A stretch of 64,000 nucleotides of DNA from assembly GCF_014836495.1 (NCBI RefSeq), contig NZ_JACSQT010000002.1, positions 1 to 64,000 on the forward strand, read 5' to 3'. Below are positions 45,928 through 55,167 of this stretch, piece by piece. The stretch comes from Cytobacillus stercorigallinarum (lineage in GTDB: Bacteria > Bacillota > Bacilli > Bacillales > Cytobacillaceae). A model generated the notes under the pieces. It was not told the origin of the DNA. It saw nothing but the letters and a program-made list of their open reading frames with translations, and did no database searches. The stretch's first letter is position 1, and each line of letters begins with the position of its first letter. The position numbers and the translations under genes are program-made.

Positions 45928-46513
45928 GCCTTGCTATTATCTCCTTCCCAATAGGATACCCATTTAACACACCTGTTTTCGCTAATTGATCCGCTAATAT
46001 TTTTCCAAAATAACCAGCAATGATGGCTCCACTTAAGAGACGTATAACAAACATTGTCATAATAAGCCAGGATTCATAAGCATGAAAACCAGATACAAAG
46101 AAATGGTAAGGAAAACTAATAAATGCTGCACTAACACCGGAAAAAACGAGAATACGAGGTTGGTAATTTTTCCATTTTGTAACAGCGAAAGCGATTTCTG
46201 CACCTAACCCTTGCACCATTCCTGAAAGAATTAAAGCTGGACCAGATGTTGAACCGACAAGTACTTCGGTAATAGCAGCAATGGTTTCTGCTGTAAAAGC
46301 AACGCCTGGCTTTCTGATAATGTAAGCAGCTATGATTGATACAATAAACCATATGCCATAAATCAATTCATAACCAATGGGTCCAAGTCCAAACGGGGTA
46401 AGGATGGCAACAAGAACTTTACCGACCCCAAAAAAACCTAAATAAATGAAGCCAAATACTACCCCGAGGACTGACATGAGAACAATATCTTTCAAACGCC
46501 AAGATTTTCTCAT
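45902..46513 (-). CDS. ykoE: Thiamine-precursor ECF transporter membrane subunit YkoE
   Basis: The 203-aa membrane protein has about six helices, starting LKDIVLMSVLGVVFGFIYLG, with the FTAETIAAITEVLVGSTSGP and GMVQGLGAEIAFAVTKWKNY segments typical of YkoE S-components. It recognises the pyrimidine moiety in the membrane. It overlaps ykoF by 4 bp and ykoD by 26 bp. Confidence 0.94.
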   Translation of the reverse strand: MRKSWRLKDIVLMSVLGVVFGFIYLGFFGVGKVLVAILTPFGLGPIGYELIYGIWFIVSIIAAYIIRKPGVAFTAETIAAITEVLVGSTSGPALILSGMVQGLGAEIAFAVTKWKNYQPRILVFSGVSAAFISFPYHFFVSGFHAYESWLIMTMFVIRLLSGAIIAGYFGKILADQLAKTGVLNGYPIGKEIIARHEKSSTNF

Positions 46514-47118
46514 GATACTTTCACTTCTTTAGCAGTTCCAGTAGGGCTGTTAGCTGACAATGTGAATGTCATTGTCACATGAGAAACCTCTTGCTTGGTC
46601 TGATCGAAAACGTTATGTAACAAGTTAAAAATATCATTCACATCTCCATCAAGCCTTGTGGCATAATGGCTATGGCTTACCTTTACTTCTGACTCCTTGG
46701 ACCAATCAATTTGTTCATAAATTTTTTCCATATAATCTTCCCTCCCTAAGGGATAGAGGGCAAATTTGCAACCTGCTAACTGCTCTATTTCTTTTGTATA
46801 ATCCTTGTTCAAAGCAATGTCAGTTTCGTCCATGTATACGTCTGCTGCTGAATCTCCTGGACAACCAATCGAAAAAGTGCCACTCATAGCAATGTGTTCT
46901 CCTGTTTTAGCCGCGTGTAAAAATATTGCTCTCACTACATCAAAAACATGAATTTGCTTCCCACGTATACAAGTAGAAACATCATCAGTATGAGACCACA
47001 CCTTTGACATGTTCACTTCTTTAAGGGCAAATAAGATAATGTCCACATACCTTTCACTCATTACAGAAAGCGTAAACTGACAACCGACGATTCTACTTTT
47101 TCCACATAATTGATTCAT
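46510..47118 (-). CDS. ykoF: HMP/thiamine-binding protein YkoF
   Basis: ATG 47118 follows AAAGGGGATAT, giving 202 aa. The protein has the YkoF pseudo-symmetric double ferredoxin-like arrangement: CGKSRIVGCQFTLSVMSERY in the first half, and GCKFALYPLGREDYMEKIYE in the second. YkoF binds thiamine or its hydroxymethylpyrimidine moiety in the cytoplasm. First gene of the operon, it lies just behind the TPP-controlled terminator. Confidence 0.94.
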   Translation of the reverse strand: MNQLCGKSRIVGCQFTLSVMSERYVDIILFALKEVNMSKVWSHTDDVSTCIRGKQIHVFDVVRAIFLHAAKTGEHIAMSGTFSIGCPGDSAADVYMDETDIALNKDYTKEIEQLAGCKFALYPLGREDYMEKIYEQIDWSKESEVKVSHSHYATRLDGDVNDIFNLLHNVFDQTKQEVSHVTMTFTLSANSPTGTAKEVKVS

Positions 47119-47145
47119 ATAAATATCCCCTTTAAACATTTTTTG

Positions 47146-47178
47146 AACAAAAAAACTGCACCCCGATGGAATGCAGTT
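47146..47178 (-). terminator. Riboswitch-controlled terminator before ykoF
   Basis: On the minus strand AACTGCA pairs with TGCAGTT, then a T run. The same AACTGCA can instead pair with a TGCAGTT at 47217-47211 at the 3' edge of the TPP aptamer, giving a mutually exclusive antiterminator. This indicates transcriptional attenuation by TPP. Confidence 0.85.
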
Positions 47179-47214
47179 TGGCTATGCAAAAAAAAGAGAA
47201 TACACTGACCAACT

Positions 47215-47302
47215 GCACTTCCCCACGCTAGTATTATCTAGATCGGGTTATAAGGGTCAGGCAATTGCCTTCTCAGCCATTAAACATAGCTCCCCTAGCG
47301 CA
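47215..47302 (-). promoter_or_regulatory. TPP riboswitch (THI element)
   Basis: The minus strand shows the conserved TPP aptamer blocks in order: GCTAGGGGAGC, GGCTGAGA, CTGACCCTTATAACCCGAT, CTAGATAATACTAGCGT and GGGGAAGTG. The P1 arms are CGCTAG and CTAGCG. It precedes the terminator and ykoFEDC, so the operon should be shut off by TPP. Confidence 0.96.
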
Positions 47303-47386
47303 TTCGAAATATTTTGTTTGTTCATCTATCTAATCATAAGCAAAAAATCATCCCCTGTAAACCAAAACTTGTCAATCCATACTTGA

Positions 47387-47832
47387 AATAGAGAAAAATA
47401 TATATTGATATATCAATTCATATGAAAGGCAATTAAAAATCTCAATATAGTAGAGGTGAGTAATTTCGAAATTCTAACATTAACATACTATTTTTGAATG
47501 AAAAATAACCGATTACTACTCTCAGTATTGATAATAGTCATTTCTTCTGGCGATTCTTTCACCCCATTCATTAACCATTTTTCAATGAGGGGAGAGCGTC
47601 TTGAAATGTGGTTATCTACCGTCCCCCTAATTGATATTTATTATGAAAGAAATTATACTTATATAAGTAATTTATGGCTAATAGGTAAAGAGATTGCCTA
47701 TTAATATATAATAATAGGTGAATGGCGGGCTTATTGTATACATAGTAAAATATATACTTTAAGTTGTTCTGATTGGTGGAAGAACCGAATGGTTTAAGGA
47801 CTCTCAACTCGTAAAGATAATAAAAAAAATAG
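47387..47832. other. Intergenic region with possible gene fragments
   Basis: A 68-codon frame from 47498 starts MKNNRLLLSVLIIVISSGDS but has no ribosome site and loses hydrophobic character; it could be the first helix of a lost transporter. A second fragment, VLIGGRTEWFKDSQLVKIIK, ends at a stop at 47845 in another frame. Neither can be assigned. Confidence 0.3.
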
Positions 47833-48192
47833 GTGATTAAAATCGATATAAAAGAAATGTTAAATCAAGTTCCTGTTGTAAATGAAGAAGAAGGACGTTT
47901 ATTATTAGCTAACTTACATCCACAAATGATTAAACTATTTCAGGAAAAGGAAATCGCAATCTATTATTCACTATTAGAGGATGTTTTGAAGGTTGCAAAA
48001 CATTTAAATTTAGATACGGTAATTAAGTATTTCGGCATAACGCCTGTAGTGAAGGCAAGTGAAAGCATGCAGTTCCAAGAAATCTTTCGTTGCCTTCACA
48101 CAAAAGAAAATAATAATAATTGGTTTTTAGATTTCTTTTCTTTGTATTTAGGTGTTTCTGTTATTTATGGCTTTAAACCTGAAGAAATGTAA
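47833..48192 (+). CDS. Hypothetical protein, about 119 aa
   Basis: The helical soluble protein contains ANLHPQMIKLFQEKEIAIYY and LEDVLKVAKHLNLDTVIKYF. I do not recognise a family. The start is unclear: GTG 47833 lacks a good upstream site, ATG 47857 would remove eight residues, and AGGTGAT overlapping the GTG could serve a later start. A strong terminator follows, which supports it being an expressed gene. It stands alone. Confidence 0.55.
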   Translation: MIKIDIKEMLNQVPVVNEEEGRLLLANLHPQMIKLFQEKEIAIYYSLLEDVLKVAKHLNLDTVIKYFGITPVVKASESMQFQEIFRCLHTKENNNNWFLDFFSLYLGVSVIYGFKPEEM

Positions 48193-48215
48193 AGAGCTGA
48201 TTCTTAATAAAGAGA

Positions 48216-48252
48216 AAACATTTCAAATTCCTTTTTTGAAATGTTTTTTTTA
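48216..48252 (+). terminator. Rho-independent terminator
   Basis: AAACATTTCAAA and TTTGAAATGTTT form a 12-bp stem followed by T residues. Confidence 0.88.
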
Positions 48253-48347
48253 TGAAGCGGTAAGTGAATAAAATATTCTGTCAATTAAATGCTTTTTACT
48301 TGTATTTGCTATCATTCTTTGTAAAATGAAAGCAAGGAGTGATAAAG

Positions 48348-49472
48348 ATGGTAGAAAAAATGGCAGGGCATAGTCTATTAGAAAAGGTTCCGTTTGGAAA
48401 TGAGCAATTGAAAAGCAGGGTAGTAATGGCACCAATGACTAGAGGATTCTCACCAAATGGTGTACCGGATGAAAAGGTAGCACAATATTATCGTAGGAGA
48501 GCAGAAAATGGTGTAGGCCTTATTATTACTGAAGGCACAGCGATTAATCATCCGTCAGCGGTTGTTGGTGAAACAATTCCTCTTTTTTATGGTGAGGATG
48601 CACTAAAAGGTTGGGCAAATGTAGTAGCTCAAGTACATGAGGCTGGCGGTAAAATTATTCCACAATTATGGCATGTTGGTGCAGCAAGAAAAGCTGGAAG
48701 TTTACCAAACATCGATTCACCGCCTGTCAGTCCTTCGGGAATCACGTTAAAAGGAAAGAAAATTGATCAAATCAAGGTACTTTCCGATGAAGAAATACAT
48801 GACCTAGTCGATGCATATGCAGAAGCTGCTAAATCTGCCAAAGAGATTGGATTTGATGGTATCGAATTACACGGGGCTCATGGATATTTAATTGACCAAT
48901 TTTTCTGGGAACTGACGAATAAACGGACCGATCAGTATGGTGGAGACTTACAAGCACGCTCTACATTTGCAGCAGAGATCGTTAAAGCTTGCAGACAAAG
49001 AGTCGGTCCTGATTTTCCAATTGTGTTCCGCTATTCTCAGTGGAAAGGGACAGATTACAAAGCAAAGTTAGCGAATAATAGTAAGGAACTTGCCACCATA
49101 TTAACACCTTTAGTTGAAGCGGGTGTCGATATTTTTCATTGTTCAACAAGACGCATATGGGAACCAGAGTTTGTTGAAGAACACCCTACATATAACTTAG
49201 CTGCTTGGACAAAGAAAATTACACAGAAACCAACCATTGCAGTTGGATCCATTGGCATTAATCGCGCCTATTTAAGTAGTGAAGATAATGCACAAATCAC
49301 CATCGAAAAAAATCTTAAAATTGTCGATGAAAAGATGAATGCTGGTGAATATGATTACGTTGCTATCGGTCGTGCCCTACTTGCAGATCCAGAATGGGTT
49401 ACTAAGTTAAAAGATGGGGCACTTGATCAGGCGAAAATTTACACAAAAGAAGAAGAAGGCATCCTCTATTAA
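48348..49472 (+). CDS. NADH:flavin oxidoreductase, Old Yellow Enzyme family
   Basis: ATG 48348 is 8 nt from AAGGAG; the in-frame GTG 48339 overlaps the site. The 374-aa TIM-barrel protein shows PMTRGFSPNGVPDEKVAQYY, GTAINHPS, PQLWHVGAAR, HGAHGYLIDQFFW-TNKR-DQYGG and a C-terminal GRALLADPEWV, all standard for OYE-type FMN reductases. It reduces activated C=C bonds with NAD(P)H. The substrate in the cell is unknown. It is monocistronic. Confidence 0.93.
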   Translation: MVEKMAGHSLLEKVPFGNEQLKSRVVMAPMTRGFSPNGVPDEKVAQYYRRRAENGVGLIITEGTAINHPSAVVGETIPLFYGEDALKGWANVVAQVHEAGGKIIPQLWHVGAARKAGSLPNIDSPPVSPSGITLKGKKIDQIKVLSDEEIHDLVDAYAEAAKSAKEIGFDGIELHGAHGYLIDQFFWELTNKRTDQYGGDLQARSTFAAEIVKACRQRVGPDFPIVFRYSQWKGTDYKAKLANNSKELATILTPLVEAGVDIFHCSTRRIWEPEFVEEHPTYNLAAWTKKITQKPTIAVGSIGINRAYLSSEDNAQITIEKNLKIVDEKMNAGEYDYVAIGRALLADPEWVTKLKDGALDQAKIYTKEEEGILY

Positions 49473-49487
49473 GGGCAAATTATTTTA

Positions 49488-49517
49488 AAAACCGATTGAT
49501 AAGAATCGGTTTTTTCC
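49488..49517 (+). terminator. Rho-independent terminator
   Basis: AACCGATT and AATCGGTT form a stem with loop GATAAG, followed by six T, directly after the OYE gene. Confidence 0.88.
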
Positions 49518-49910
49518 CGTTGTTTGTTCCCACTATAGAGGAGGGCCTTATGTAGCAAGATTGAATTGTAATGAGGAAGACGAATCGAAAAGTTATTTTT
49601 ATGATTATTGGTCTGAATGTCGGATGCCTTTACTCTATTTCATTCTCTCTATTCAATGAAAAGGTTTGGGGAAGGTGTTTTTTTGCCCGAAAGCTTTCAT
49701 TAGATAATGTTTTTATTGTTTGTGATTGTTATATGTTGACCTGATAATGATTTCTATGGTTGCGCTATTAACAATGTTTCTACCTTCAGAAAGATGGAAT
49801 ATGAAAGTGTAATGGTTGGGTCATGAAAATGAACATCACAAACCTAATTCCTTGTAAACAGATGGGTATAATGTTATATTAATCAAAAATCGATAGAGGA
49901 GAGAAAAGTA
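49518..49910 (+). other. Intergenic region, possibly transporter debris
   Basis: Short hydrophobic fragments appear in different frames: MIIGLNVGCLYSISFSLFNE near 49600 and MISMVALLTMFLPSERWNMK near 49749. They could be leftovers of an MFS-type gene, but no family signature survives. The right end has a GAGGAGAG site for the sulfurtransferase. Confidence 0.3.
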
Positions 49911-50813
49911 ATGACCAAAACGATTCCATCAATTGTTTCAACCCAATGGTTAGAGGAACATTTAAATGATGAAAATATCCGCATATTAGACGCAACAACT
50001 TTTTTAAAGTTACCAGATGGTGATGGACTTTACTCTGTAACGAACGGACGAGACGCTTATAAAGAAGAGCATATTCCGGGCGCTGTGCATGCAGATGTAG
50101 TAAACGAATTAGCAAACCCAGATGATCCAAAAGCATTTACATTGCCATCTCGAGAAAGGTTCATAGAAGGCATTGAAAAATTGGGTGTCGGTGATGGTAC
50201 ACATGTGATTATTTATGACAAAATCGCTGAAGTCGGCTCACCGAATGCTGCGTCTGATTGGGCATCCCGTGTTTGGTGGCAACTTCGTTTCGAAGGATTT
50301 GATAATGTCTCTATCTTAAACGGCGGCTTTAGAAAATGGAAAGAAGAAGGTAGAGAAGTTAAGTCAGGGATTGAATATTATCCGAAAGCGACTTTTAATG
50401 GTAGAAGAAGAAGGGAATTATTGGCTACAAAAGAAGATGTCAAAAATGCAATCGATGATCCTAACATAATCATTATGAATTGTCTATCACCAGACGTCTT
50501 TAGTGGTAAGAAAAACACTTACGGCCGTCCCGGTCATATCCCTAATAGTAAAAATGTCTTCTTTGCTGACTTATCAGATGATGAATCTCTTCTCATTAAA
50601 GAGGAAGAAAAATTACGTGAAATTTTCGAGCCGACCGGTGTATTTGATCCATCTAAAAAAGTCATCACTTATTGTGGCGGTGGGATTGCTGCTACATGGA
50701 ATGCTTTCATTCTATATACACTAGGCCGTAAAGATGTCGCTGTATACGATGGTTCCATGACAGAATGGGTGCAAGACGAAAACGCGCCACTAGTAACAAC
50801 CAATAATGAATAA
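49911..50813 (+). CDS. Two-domain sulfurtransferase (rhodanese family)
   Basis: The 300-aa protein has two rhodanese domains: an inactive N-terminal one (residues about 10-145, HIPGAVHADVV) and a catalytic one (about 170-295) with Cys255 in TYCGGGIAAT. The active loop CGGGIAAT is closer to mercaptopyruvate-type (CGSGVTA) than thiosulfate-type loops with charged residues. It transfers sulfane sulfur to cyanide or thiols. The terminator at 50821 ends it. Confidence 0.9.
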   Translation: MTKTIPSIVSTQWLEEHLNDENIRILDATTFLKLPDGDGLYSVTNGRDAYKEEHIPGAVHADVVNELANPDDPKAFTLPSRERFIEGIEKLGVGDGTHVIIYDKIAEVGSPNAASDWASRVWWQLRFEGFDNVSILNGGFRKWKEEGREVKSGIEYYPKATFNGRRRRELLATKEDVKNAIDDPNIIIMNCLSPDVFSGKKNTYGRPGHIPNSKNVFFADLSDDESLLIKEEEKLREIFEPTGVFDPSKKVITYCGGGIAATWNAFILYTLGRKDVAVYDGSMTEWVQDENAPLVTTNNE

Positions 50814-50820
50814 ATTCTCT

Positions 50821-50851
50821 CCACGAATGTTCTCGCATTCGTGGTTTTTTC
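50821..50851 (+). terminator. Rho-independent terminator
   Basis: CCACGAATG and CATTCGTGG form a perfect 9-bp stem with a TTCTCG loop and six T. Confidence 0.92.
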
Positions 50852-50870
50852 ATATCGTTAAAAATAAGGA

Positions 50871-50899
50871 TTTACATAAATGATCGTTTCCACTATATT
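50871..50899 (+). promoter_or_regulatory. SigA-type promoter of the GntR gene
   Basis: TTTACA, a 17-bp spacer and TATATT lie 35 bp upstream of the likely ATG. Both boxes differ from consensus by one base each. Confidence 0.6.
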
Positions 50900-50933
50900 C
50901 TATATTAATACTAAATAAGGTGTGGACAAATAT

Positions 50934-51608
50934 ATGACTCAAAAAAGATTATCCGATTCCATCGCTGATGATATTATCTCTATGATTGTCATTGAGAAAC
51001 GTTTTCAACCTGGAGATAAGCTACCTAACGAAAATGAATTATCGGAAGAATTGAATATTAGTCGAACGACTTTAAGAGAAGCGATTAGAATCCTCGTTAC
51101 AAATGGCATTGTCGAAATCAAAAGAGGTAGAGGGACCTTTATAAAAGAAGATTTGGATATTGACCATATGCAACATTTCGGATTGCTTACAGATGCAAAA
51201 ATTAATGCGAAAGATTTGTATGAAATGCGCTTAATTTTTGAGCCAGAAGCCGCATACTATGCGACCATTCGTGCAAGTGATCAAGAAATGAAAAGAATCA
51301 TCGATTATGGGTTGCAAATTGAAGAAAAGATTAAAAAGAAGCAAGACCGAACAGCTGAAGAGCAGAAATTCCATCAATCAATCGTTAAAGCGACCCATAA
51401 TGAATTTATGGAAAAGCTCATGCCTGTCATTTATCAAGCCATCGATAAAGGTGTGATTTTATCAGTCGAAAAAGAAGTTGCAATTAAAGATACATTGAAT
51501 GATCATCAAATGATTATGGATTTTATGAAGAATCGTAACCCTGAGGGAGCAAGAAGTGCGATGAAAATTCATATATTACATGCAATGAGTGAATTAGGAA
51601 TTGAATAA
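50934..51608 (+). CDS. GntR/FadR family transcriptional regulator
   Basis: The 224-aa protein has a GntR winged helix (PNENELSEELNISRTTLREA near 30-50) and a C-terminal FCD helical domain (YEMRLIFEPEAAYYATIRAS near 105). FadR-subfamily regulators respond to small carboxylates. GTG 50922 is a possible alternative start. It directly precedes ilvD in the same direction but is separated by a terminator and an independent promoter, so it may regulate ilvD or a distant target. Confidence 0.9.
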   Translation: MTQKRLSDSIADDIISMIVIEKRFQPGDKLPNENELSEELNISRTTLREAIRILVTNGIVEIKRGRGTFIKEDLDIDHMQHFGLLTDAKINAKDLYEMRLIFEPEAAYYATIRASDQEMKRIIDYGLQIEEKIKKKQDRTAEEQKFHQSIVKATHNEFMEKLMPVIYQAIDKGVILSVEKEVAIKDTLNDHQMIMDFMKNRNPEGARSAMKIHILHAMSELGIE

Positions 51609-51619
51609 AAAAGCAAAAA

Positions 51620-51652
51620 AGAGCATCTTTTTATAAAAGATGCTTTTTTTGT
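51620..51652 (+). terminator. Rho-independent terminator
   Basis: AGCATCTTTT and AAAAGATGCT form a 10-bp stem followed by seven T, closing the GntR transcript before ilvD. Confidence 0.92.
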
Positions 51653-51664
51653 CTAACAACGTTA

Positions 51665-51693
51665 TTGACAGCAGACAACATACGTTTTACAAT
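51665..51693 (+). promoter_or_regulatory. SigA promoter of ilvD
   Basis: TTGACA, a spacer of exactly 17 bp, and TACAAT make a near-consensus promoter 48 bp before the ilvD ATG. Confidence 0.85.
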
Positions 51694-51741
51694 ACATTAT
51701 ACAAATAATCAAAATAATGAAAATTGAAGGTGTGGTTGTAA

Positions 51742-53415
51742 ATGAGAAGAAGCGATACGATTAAACTTGGAGTAGATAGAGCTCCTCACCGTAGTCTTTT
51801 ATATGCGACAGGAAAAGTAAAAGCAAAAGATTTAGAGAAACCATTTATTGGTGTATGTAATTCATATATTGATATTATTCCTGGACATGTTCATTTACGA
51901 GAATTTGCAGATGTGGTTAAAGAAGCAATCATTGAAGCAGGTGGCATTCCCTTTGAATTTAATACAATCGGTGTTGATGATGGAATAGCCATGGGGCATA
52001 TTGGTATGCGTTATTCCTTACCTAGCAGAGAGTTAATTGCTGATAGTGCAGAAACCGTTATTAATGCCCACTGGTTTGATGGCGTCTTTTATATTCCAAA
52101 CTGTGACAAGATCACTCCTGGTATGTTAATGGCAGCTGCACGTACAAATGTTCCTTCCGTCTTTGTTTCAGGTGGTCCGATGGAAGCAGGAACGAGTGCC
52201 AGCGGAAAACAACTTTCATTAACATCCGTTTTCGAAGGCGTAGGCGCCTTCAAGTCAGGAAAAATGACAGAAGAAGAGTTCAATGATATTGAAAACAATG
52301 CGTGTCCAACATGTGGGTCTTGCTCAGGTATGTTTACTGCTAATTCAATGAACTGCTTAATGGAAATGCTAGGTGTCGCTCTTCCTGGGAACGGATCGAT
52401 TGTCGCTACAAGTGCGAAACGGAAAGAGTTAATCTATGAAGCTGCTAAACATTTAGTTCGGATGATTGAAGAAGATGTGAAACCACGTGACATTATTACG
52501 AAAGAAGCCATTGATGATGCCTTTGCTTTAGATATGGCGATGGGTGGTTCGACGAATACGGTGCTTCACACTTTAGCAATCGCAAATGAAGCTGGCATTG
52601 ATTATAATCTAGAAGATATTAATAATATCGCTGCTCGTGTTCCATATTTAGCAAAAATTATGCCAGCATCAGATTATTCAATGGATGATATTAATAAAGC
52701 TGGGGGCATTAGTGCAATCATTAATGAACTAACGAAGATTCCAAATGCCATTCACCCAGAGAGAATAACGATTACCGGTAAAACAATGGGTGAGTTGGTA
52801 AGTGGACATGACATTACTAATGAACAGGTCATTCGTCCAAAAGATAATCCCTATAGCCCAGTTGGTGGACTTTCCATTTTATATGGAAATATCGCCCCTG
52901 AAGGTGCTGTCATCAAAGTCGGTGCAGTGGACCCAACTATTCAAGAATTCGAAGGAGAAGCGATTGTTTTTGAATCACAAGAAGAAGCACAACAAGCAAT
53001 CGATAATGGAGCTGTAAGAGAAGGTCATGTTGTTGTCATCAGGTATGAGGGACCAAAAGGTGGGCCAGGAATGCCGGAAATGCTCGCGCCGACTTCAGCC
53101 ATTATGGGTCGAGGGTTAGGCAGTTCAGTTGCTTTACTAACAGACGGCCGTTTTTCCGGAGCATCACGTGGGATTTCCATTGGTCATATTTCTCCAGAAG
53201 CTGCTGAGGGTGGGCCAATCGCACTTATTGAGAATGGAGATATCATTGTGATTGACTTACCTAACAGAACGATGAACGTAAAATTATCTGATGAAGAATT
53301 AGCTGAGCGAAAAAAATCATTACAACCATTTGAACCAAAGATTAAAAATGGCTGGTTAGGAAGATACTCTAAACTGGTTACAAATGCATCAAAAGGTGGC
53401 GTAATGAGCATTTAA
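51742..53415 (+). CDS. ilvD: Dihydroxy-acid dehydratase
   Basis: The 557-aa protein is a full-length IlvD. Iron-sulfur ligand positions are Cys39 region ([15 protein letters not shown]), Cys121 (NCDKITPG) and Cys194 within [19 protein letters not shown]. The C-terminal [20 protein letters not shown] motif is standard. It dehydrates 2,3-dihydroxy-isovalerate and -methylvalerate in valine/isoleucine synthesis. The gene is isolated from other ilv genes in this window and has its own strong promoter and terminator. A related sugar-acid dehydratase role is possible given the FadR-type neighbour, but sequence favours IlvD. Confidence 0.94.
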   Translation: MRRSDTIKLGVDRAPHRSLLYATGKVKAKDLEKPFIGVCNSYIDIIPGHVHLREFADVVKEAIIEAGGIPFEFNTIGVDDGIAMGHIGMRYSLPSRELIADSAETVINAHWFDGVFYIPNCDKITPGMLMAAARTNVPSVFVSGGPMEAGTSASGKQLSLTSVFEGVGAFKSGKMTEEEFNDIENNACPTCGSCSGMFTANSMNCLMEMLGVALPGNGSIVATSAKRKELIYEAAKHLVRMIEEDVKPRDIITKEAIDDAFALDMAMGGSTNTVLHTLAIANEAGIDYNLEDINNIAARVPYLAKIMPASDYSMDDINKAGGISAIINELTKIPNAIHPERITITGKTMGELVSGHDITNEQVIRPKDNPYSPVGGLSILYGNIAPEGAVIKVGAVDPTIQEFEGEAIVFESQEEAQQAIDNGAVREGHVVVIRYEGPKGGPGMPEMLAPTSAIMGRGLGSSVALLTDGRFSGASRGISIGHISPEAAEGGPIALIENGDIIVIDLPNRTMNVKLSDEELAERKKSLQPFEPKIKNGWLGRYSKLVTNASKGGVMSI

Positions 53416-53424
53416 TTATAGTAA

Positions 53425-53474
53425 AGTAAGAAACTTCATTTGAGCTAATGAGGTTTCTTACTTATTATTTTTTA
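53425..53474 (+). terminator. Rho-independent terminator of ilvD
   Basis: GTAAGAAACTTCATT pairs with AATGAGGTTTCTTAC (one bulge or mismatch), followed by TTATTATTTTTT. The next 300 bp, to 53774, contain only a weak 60-codon frame and nothing I can support. Confidence 0.85.
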
Positions 53475-53774
53475 AGGCAATTACTACATTGATTTGGTTA
53501 TGGGCGAACAAAGTAACTGGCAAGCCCAATATTCTGGAAATATTACAACATATCAGAGATTGGAGGGTGAGATTCCACAGAGTTATTTATTTCCGTATAC
53601 TTTAATTTTGCTGAAAATCCCATCAGCACTCTCAAACTTGAGGGAATATGTTTTCTCTTTGTTTAAATATATATAACAATACGTTTAAATGTTTGGGCTG
53701 AATCTACACAAGAACATAAAAAATTTTTAAAAGTCTCATCTAAAAAGGGAGAACTCTTATAGTAAGGAGGACAT

Positions 53775-53939
53775 ATGGAAAAAGAGTATCTTGGTAAATG
53801 TAGCCGTTGTGGTGAAGGGATTTATTGTCATGGTGGATTTTTAGGTGGAGTTCTTGAAGAAGATGGTAAAATGACTTGTTTTTCTTGCATTGAGGAAGAA
53901 AAAGTTGGCTATCATTCAAAAGAAAAAATAGATCAATAA
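53775..53939 (+). CDS. Small zinc-ribbon-like protein, 54 aa
   Basis: ATG 53775 follows a strong AAGGAGG. The peptide has two CxxC pairs, CSRCGEG at residues 9-15 and CFSC at about 35-38, with Cys18 and His19 between them, as in small zinc ribbons. The rest is acidic then basic. I do not know the family. It lies between terminators and is probably monocistronic. Confidence 0.65.
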   Translation: MEKEYLGKCSRCGEGIYCHGGFLGGVLEEDGKMTCFSCIEEEKVGYHSKEKIDQ

Positions 53940-54154
53940 TGCCATATTAGGCTAGAAGTTCTTTCATTAACTAGAAACGGGAACAAGATTAGAAAACGAA
54001 CGAAAAAACTCCGGACTTCCACACCAATGGAAACTATTTTAATAAACGGATTCATAAAAACCACGAGTCTCGGAAGCTAATTTTAACAATTAATGACTTT
54101 ACATCATCGTACATTTGACGTTAGTCACCTCGTGATTTGATAAGAGGAAAACTC

Positions 54155-54178
54155 GAGAGTGACTGTACTCTTTTTTCT
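54155..54178 (+). terminator. Short terminator
   Basis: AGAGT and ACTCT pair around GACTGT and are followed by six T. Confidence 0.55.
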
Positions 54179-54236
54179 TGTATAGAATTTTCTCGAACGG
54201 TCCACAATACTCCTTAATAGAAGGGAGTGAAGCAGT

Positions 54237-54362
54237 TTGACAAAAGTACCTAATAACGGCAGTAAGAACCAAAGTTCACCGCGAGGAAATCAAAGCGCAA
54301 TAAGTGGTGATAATAGTAAGGGAAATAAACGAAATAAAGATCAAAAAAGCAAAACAGAATAG
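54237..54362 (+). CDS. Very hydrophilic 41-aa protein
   Basis: TTG 54237 is 8 nt from a GGGAG site. The peptide, beginning MTKVPNNGSKNQSSPRGNQS and ending KDQKSKTE, contains only small, polar and basic residues. The composition resembles minor small acid-soluble spore proteins, but I cannot match it to SspK, N, O or P. A hairpin TTGTTA...TAACAA at about 54378-54400 follows. The further gap to 54668 holds only a GACTCA/TGAGTC stem near 54512. Confidence 0.5.
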   Translation: MTKVPNNGSKNQSSPRGNQSAISGDNSKGNKRNKDQKSKTE

Positions 54363-54668
54363 GATAATTTTTGGCTTGTTAGCTTTTGAAGTTAACAAGC
54401 TTAGTTTCACTCAATACGGACGTTTGATTGGCAGTCGGCATTTGGATGGTGAAAAGCTTAGAGTCAGCTAAATCTCGTAGTGTTGGTGCAAAAAGAAAAT
54501 CCTACTAAATGACTCAATCCCAATACTGAGTCGGCATAGTTTAGAGTAATTAACTTACCATTTAGTATGATTGCCTCTCTTAATACATTGCATCCATTTG
54601 TTGAAGCTGAATATTTGTGCTCAGACGAAAATATAATTTAAGACATGGTAAGTAATTTATTTAATGAA

Positions 54669-54699
54669 ATGCCATTGAGGAGTTGCTCCTCAATGGCAT
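54669..54699 (-). terminator. Terminator of the RidA gene
   Basis: ATGCCATTGAGGAG and CTCCTCAATGGCAT form a perfect 14-bp stem with a 3-nt loop, 25 bp after the RidA stop on the minus strand; the following T-rich run is moderate. Confidence 0.75.
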
Positions 54700-54723
54700 C
54701 TTTCTTATTCTCATTGGGCTTCT

Positions 54724-55167
54724 TTAGCTCTCACTACTATCAATTATCGCAGTTACTTCGATTTCTACAAGCATTTCTGGAACGGCGAGGGAGGAAACTT
54801 CTAGAAATGTGTGTGGTGGTCGTGGGGCGCCCTCTAGTTCCTCTCCTTGCACTTCAAAGTATGTATACATATTATTTCGATCAGTGACATACCCCGTCAT
54901 TCGTACGACGTCGGCAAGTGTTGCCCCATGTGCGGCGAGTATGCTCTTAATCTTTCGAAATGCAATTTGCGTTTGTTTGCGGAAGTCGTTTTCTCCTAAG
55001 ATTGTGACTGAATGAAGATCTGTAGCTTCTGGGTCTTCAGAAGAAACACCTGAGAGGAAAAGGAATTTTGTGCCATTGTTCTCAACAATAACAACGTCAC
55101 TGAACAAATCACGCGCCCACCCCTTATTGTGATTAATATTCTTCTTAATTACGTTCTTTTGGCTCAT
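54724..55167 (-). CDS. RidA family protein
   Basis: The 147-aa protein has the YjgF/RidA fold: FLFLSGVSSEDPEATD near 36, QIAFRKIKSILAAHGATLAD near 69, then a terminal PEMLVEIEVTAI with the conserved Glu. The usual substrate-guanidinium Arg appears as RPPHTFLEV. RidA deaminates reactive enamine/imine intermediates. An AAAGGAGAG site precedes ATG 55167, which overlaps the stop of a small hydrophobic ORF upstream (ATGA). Confidence 0.9.
   Translation of the reverse strand: MSQKNVIKKNINHNKGWARDLFSDVVIVENNGTKFLFLSGVSSEDPEATDLHSVTILGENDFRKQTQIAFRKIKSILAAHGATLADVVRMTGYVTDRNNMYTYFEVQGEELEGAPRPPHTFLEVSSLAVPEMLVEIEVTAIIDSSES

Noticed and set aside
53494-53676. 60-codon + strand ORF after ilvD
   Set aside because: No ribosome site and no coding-like pattern.
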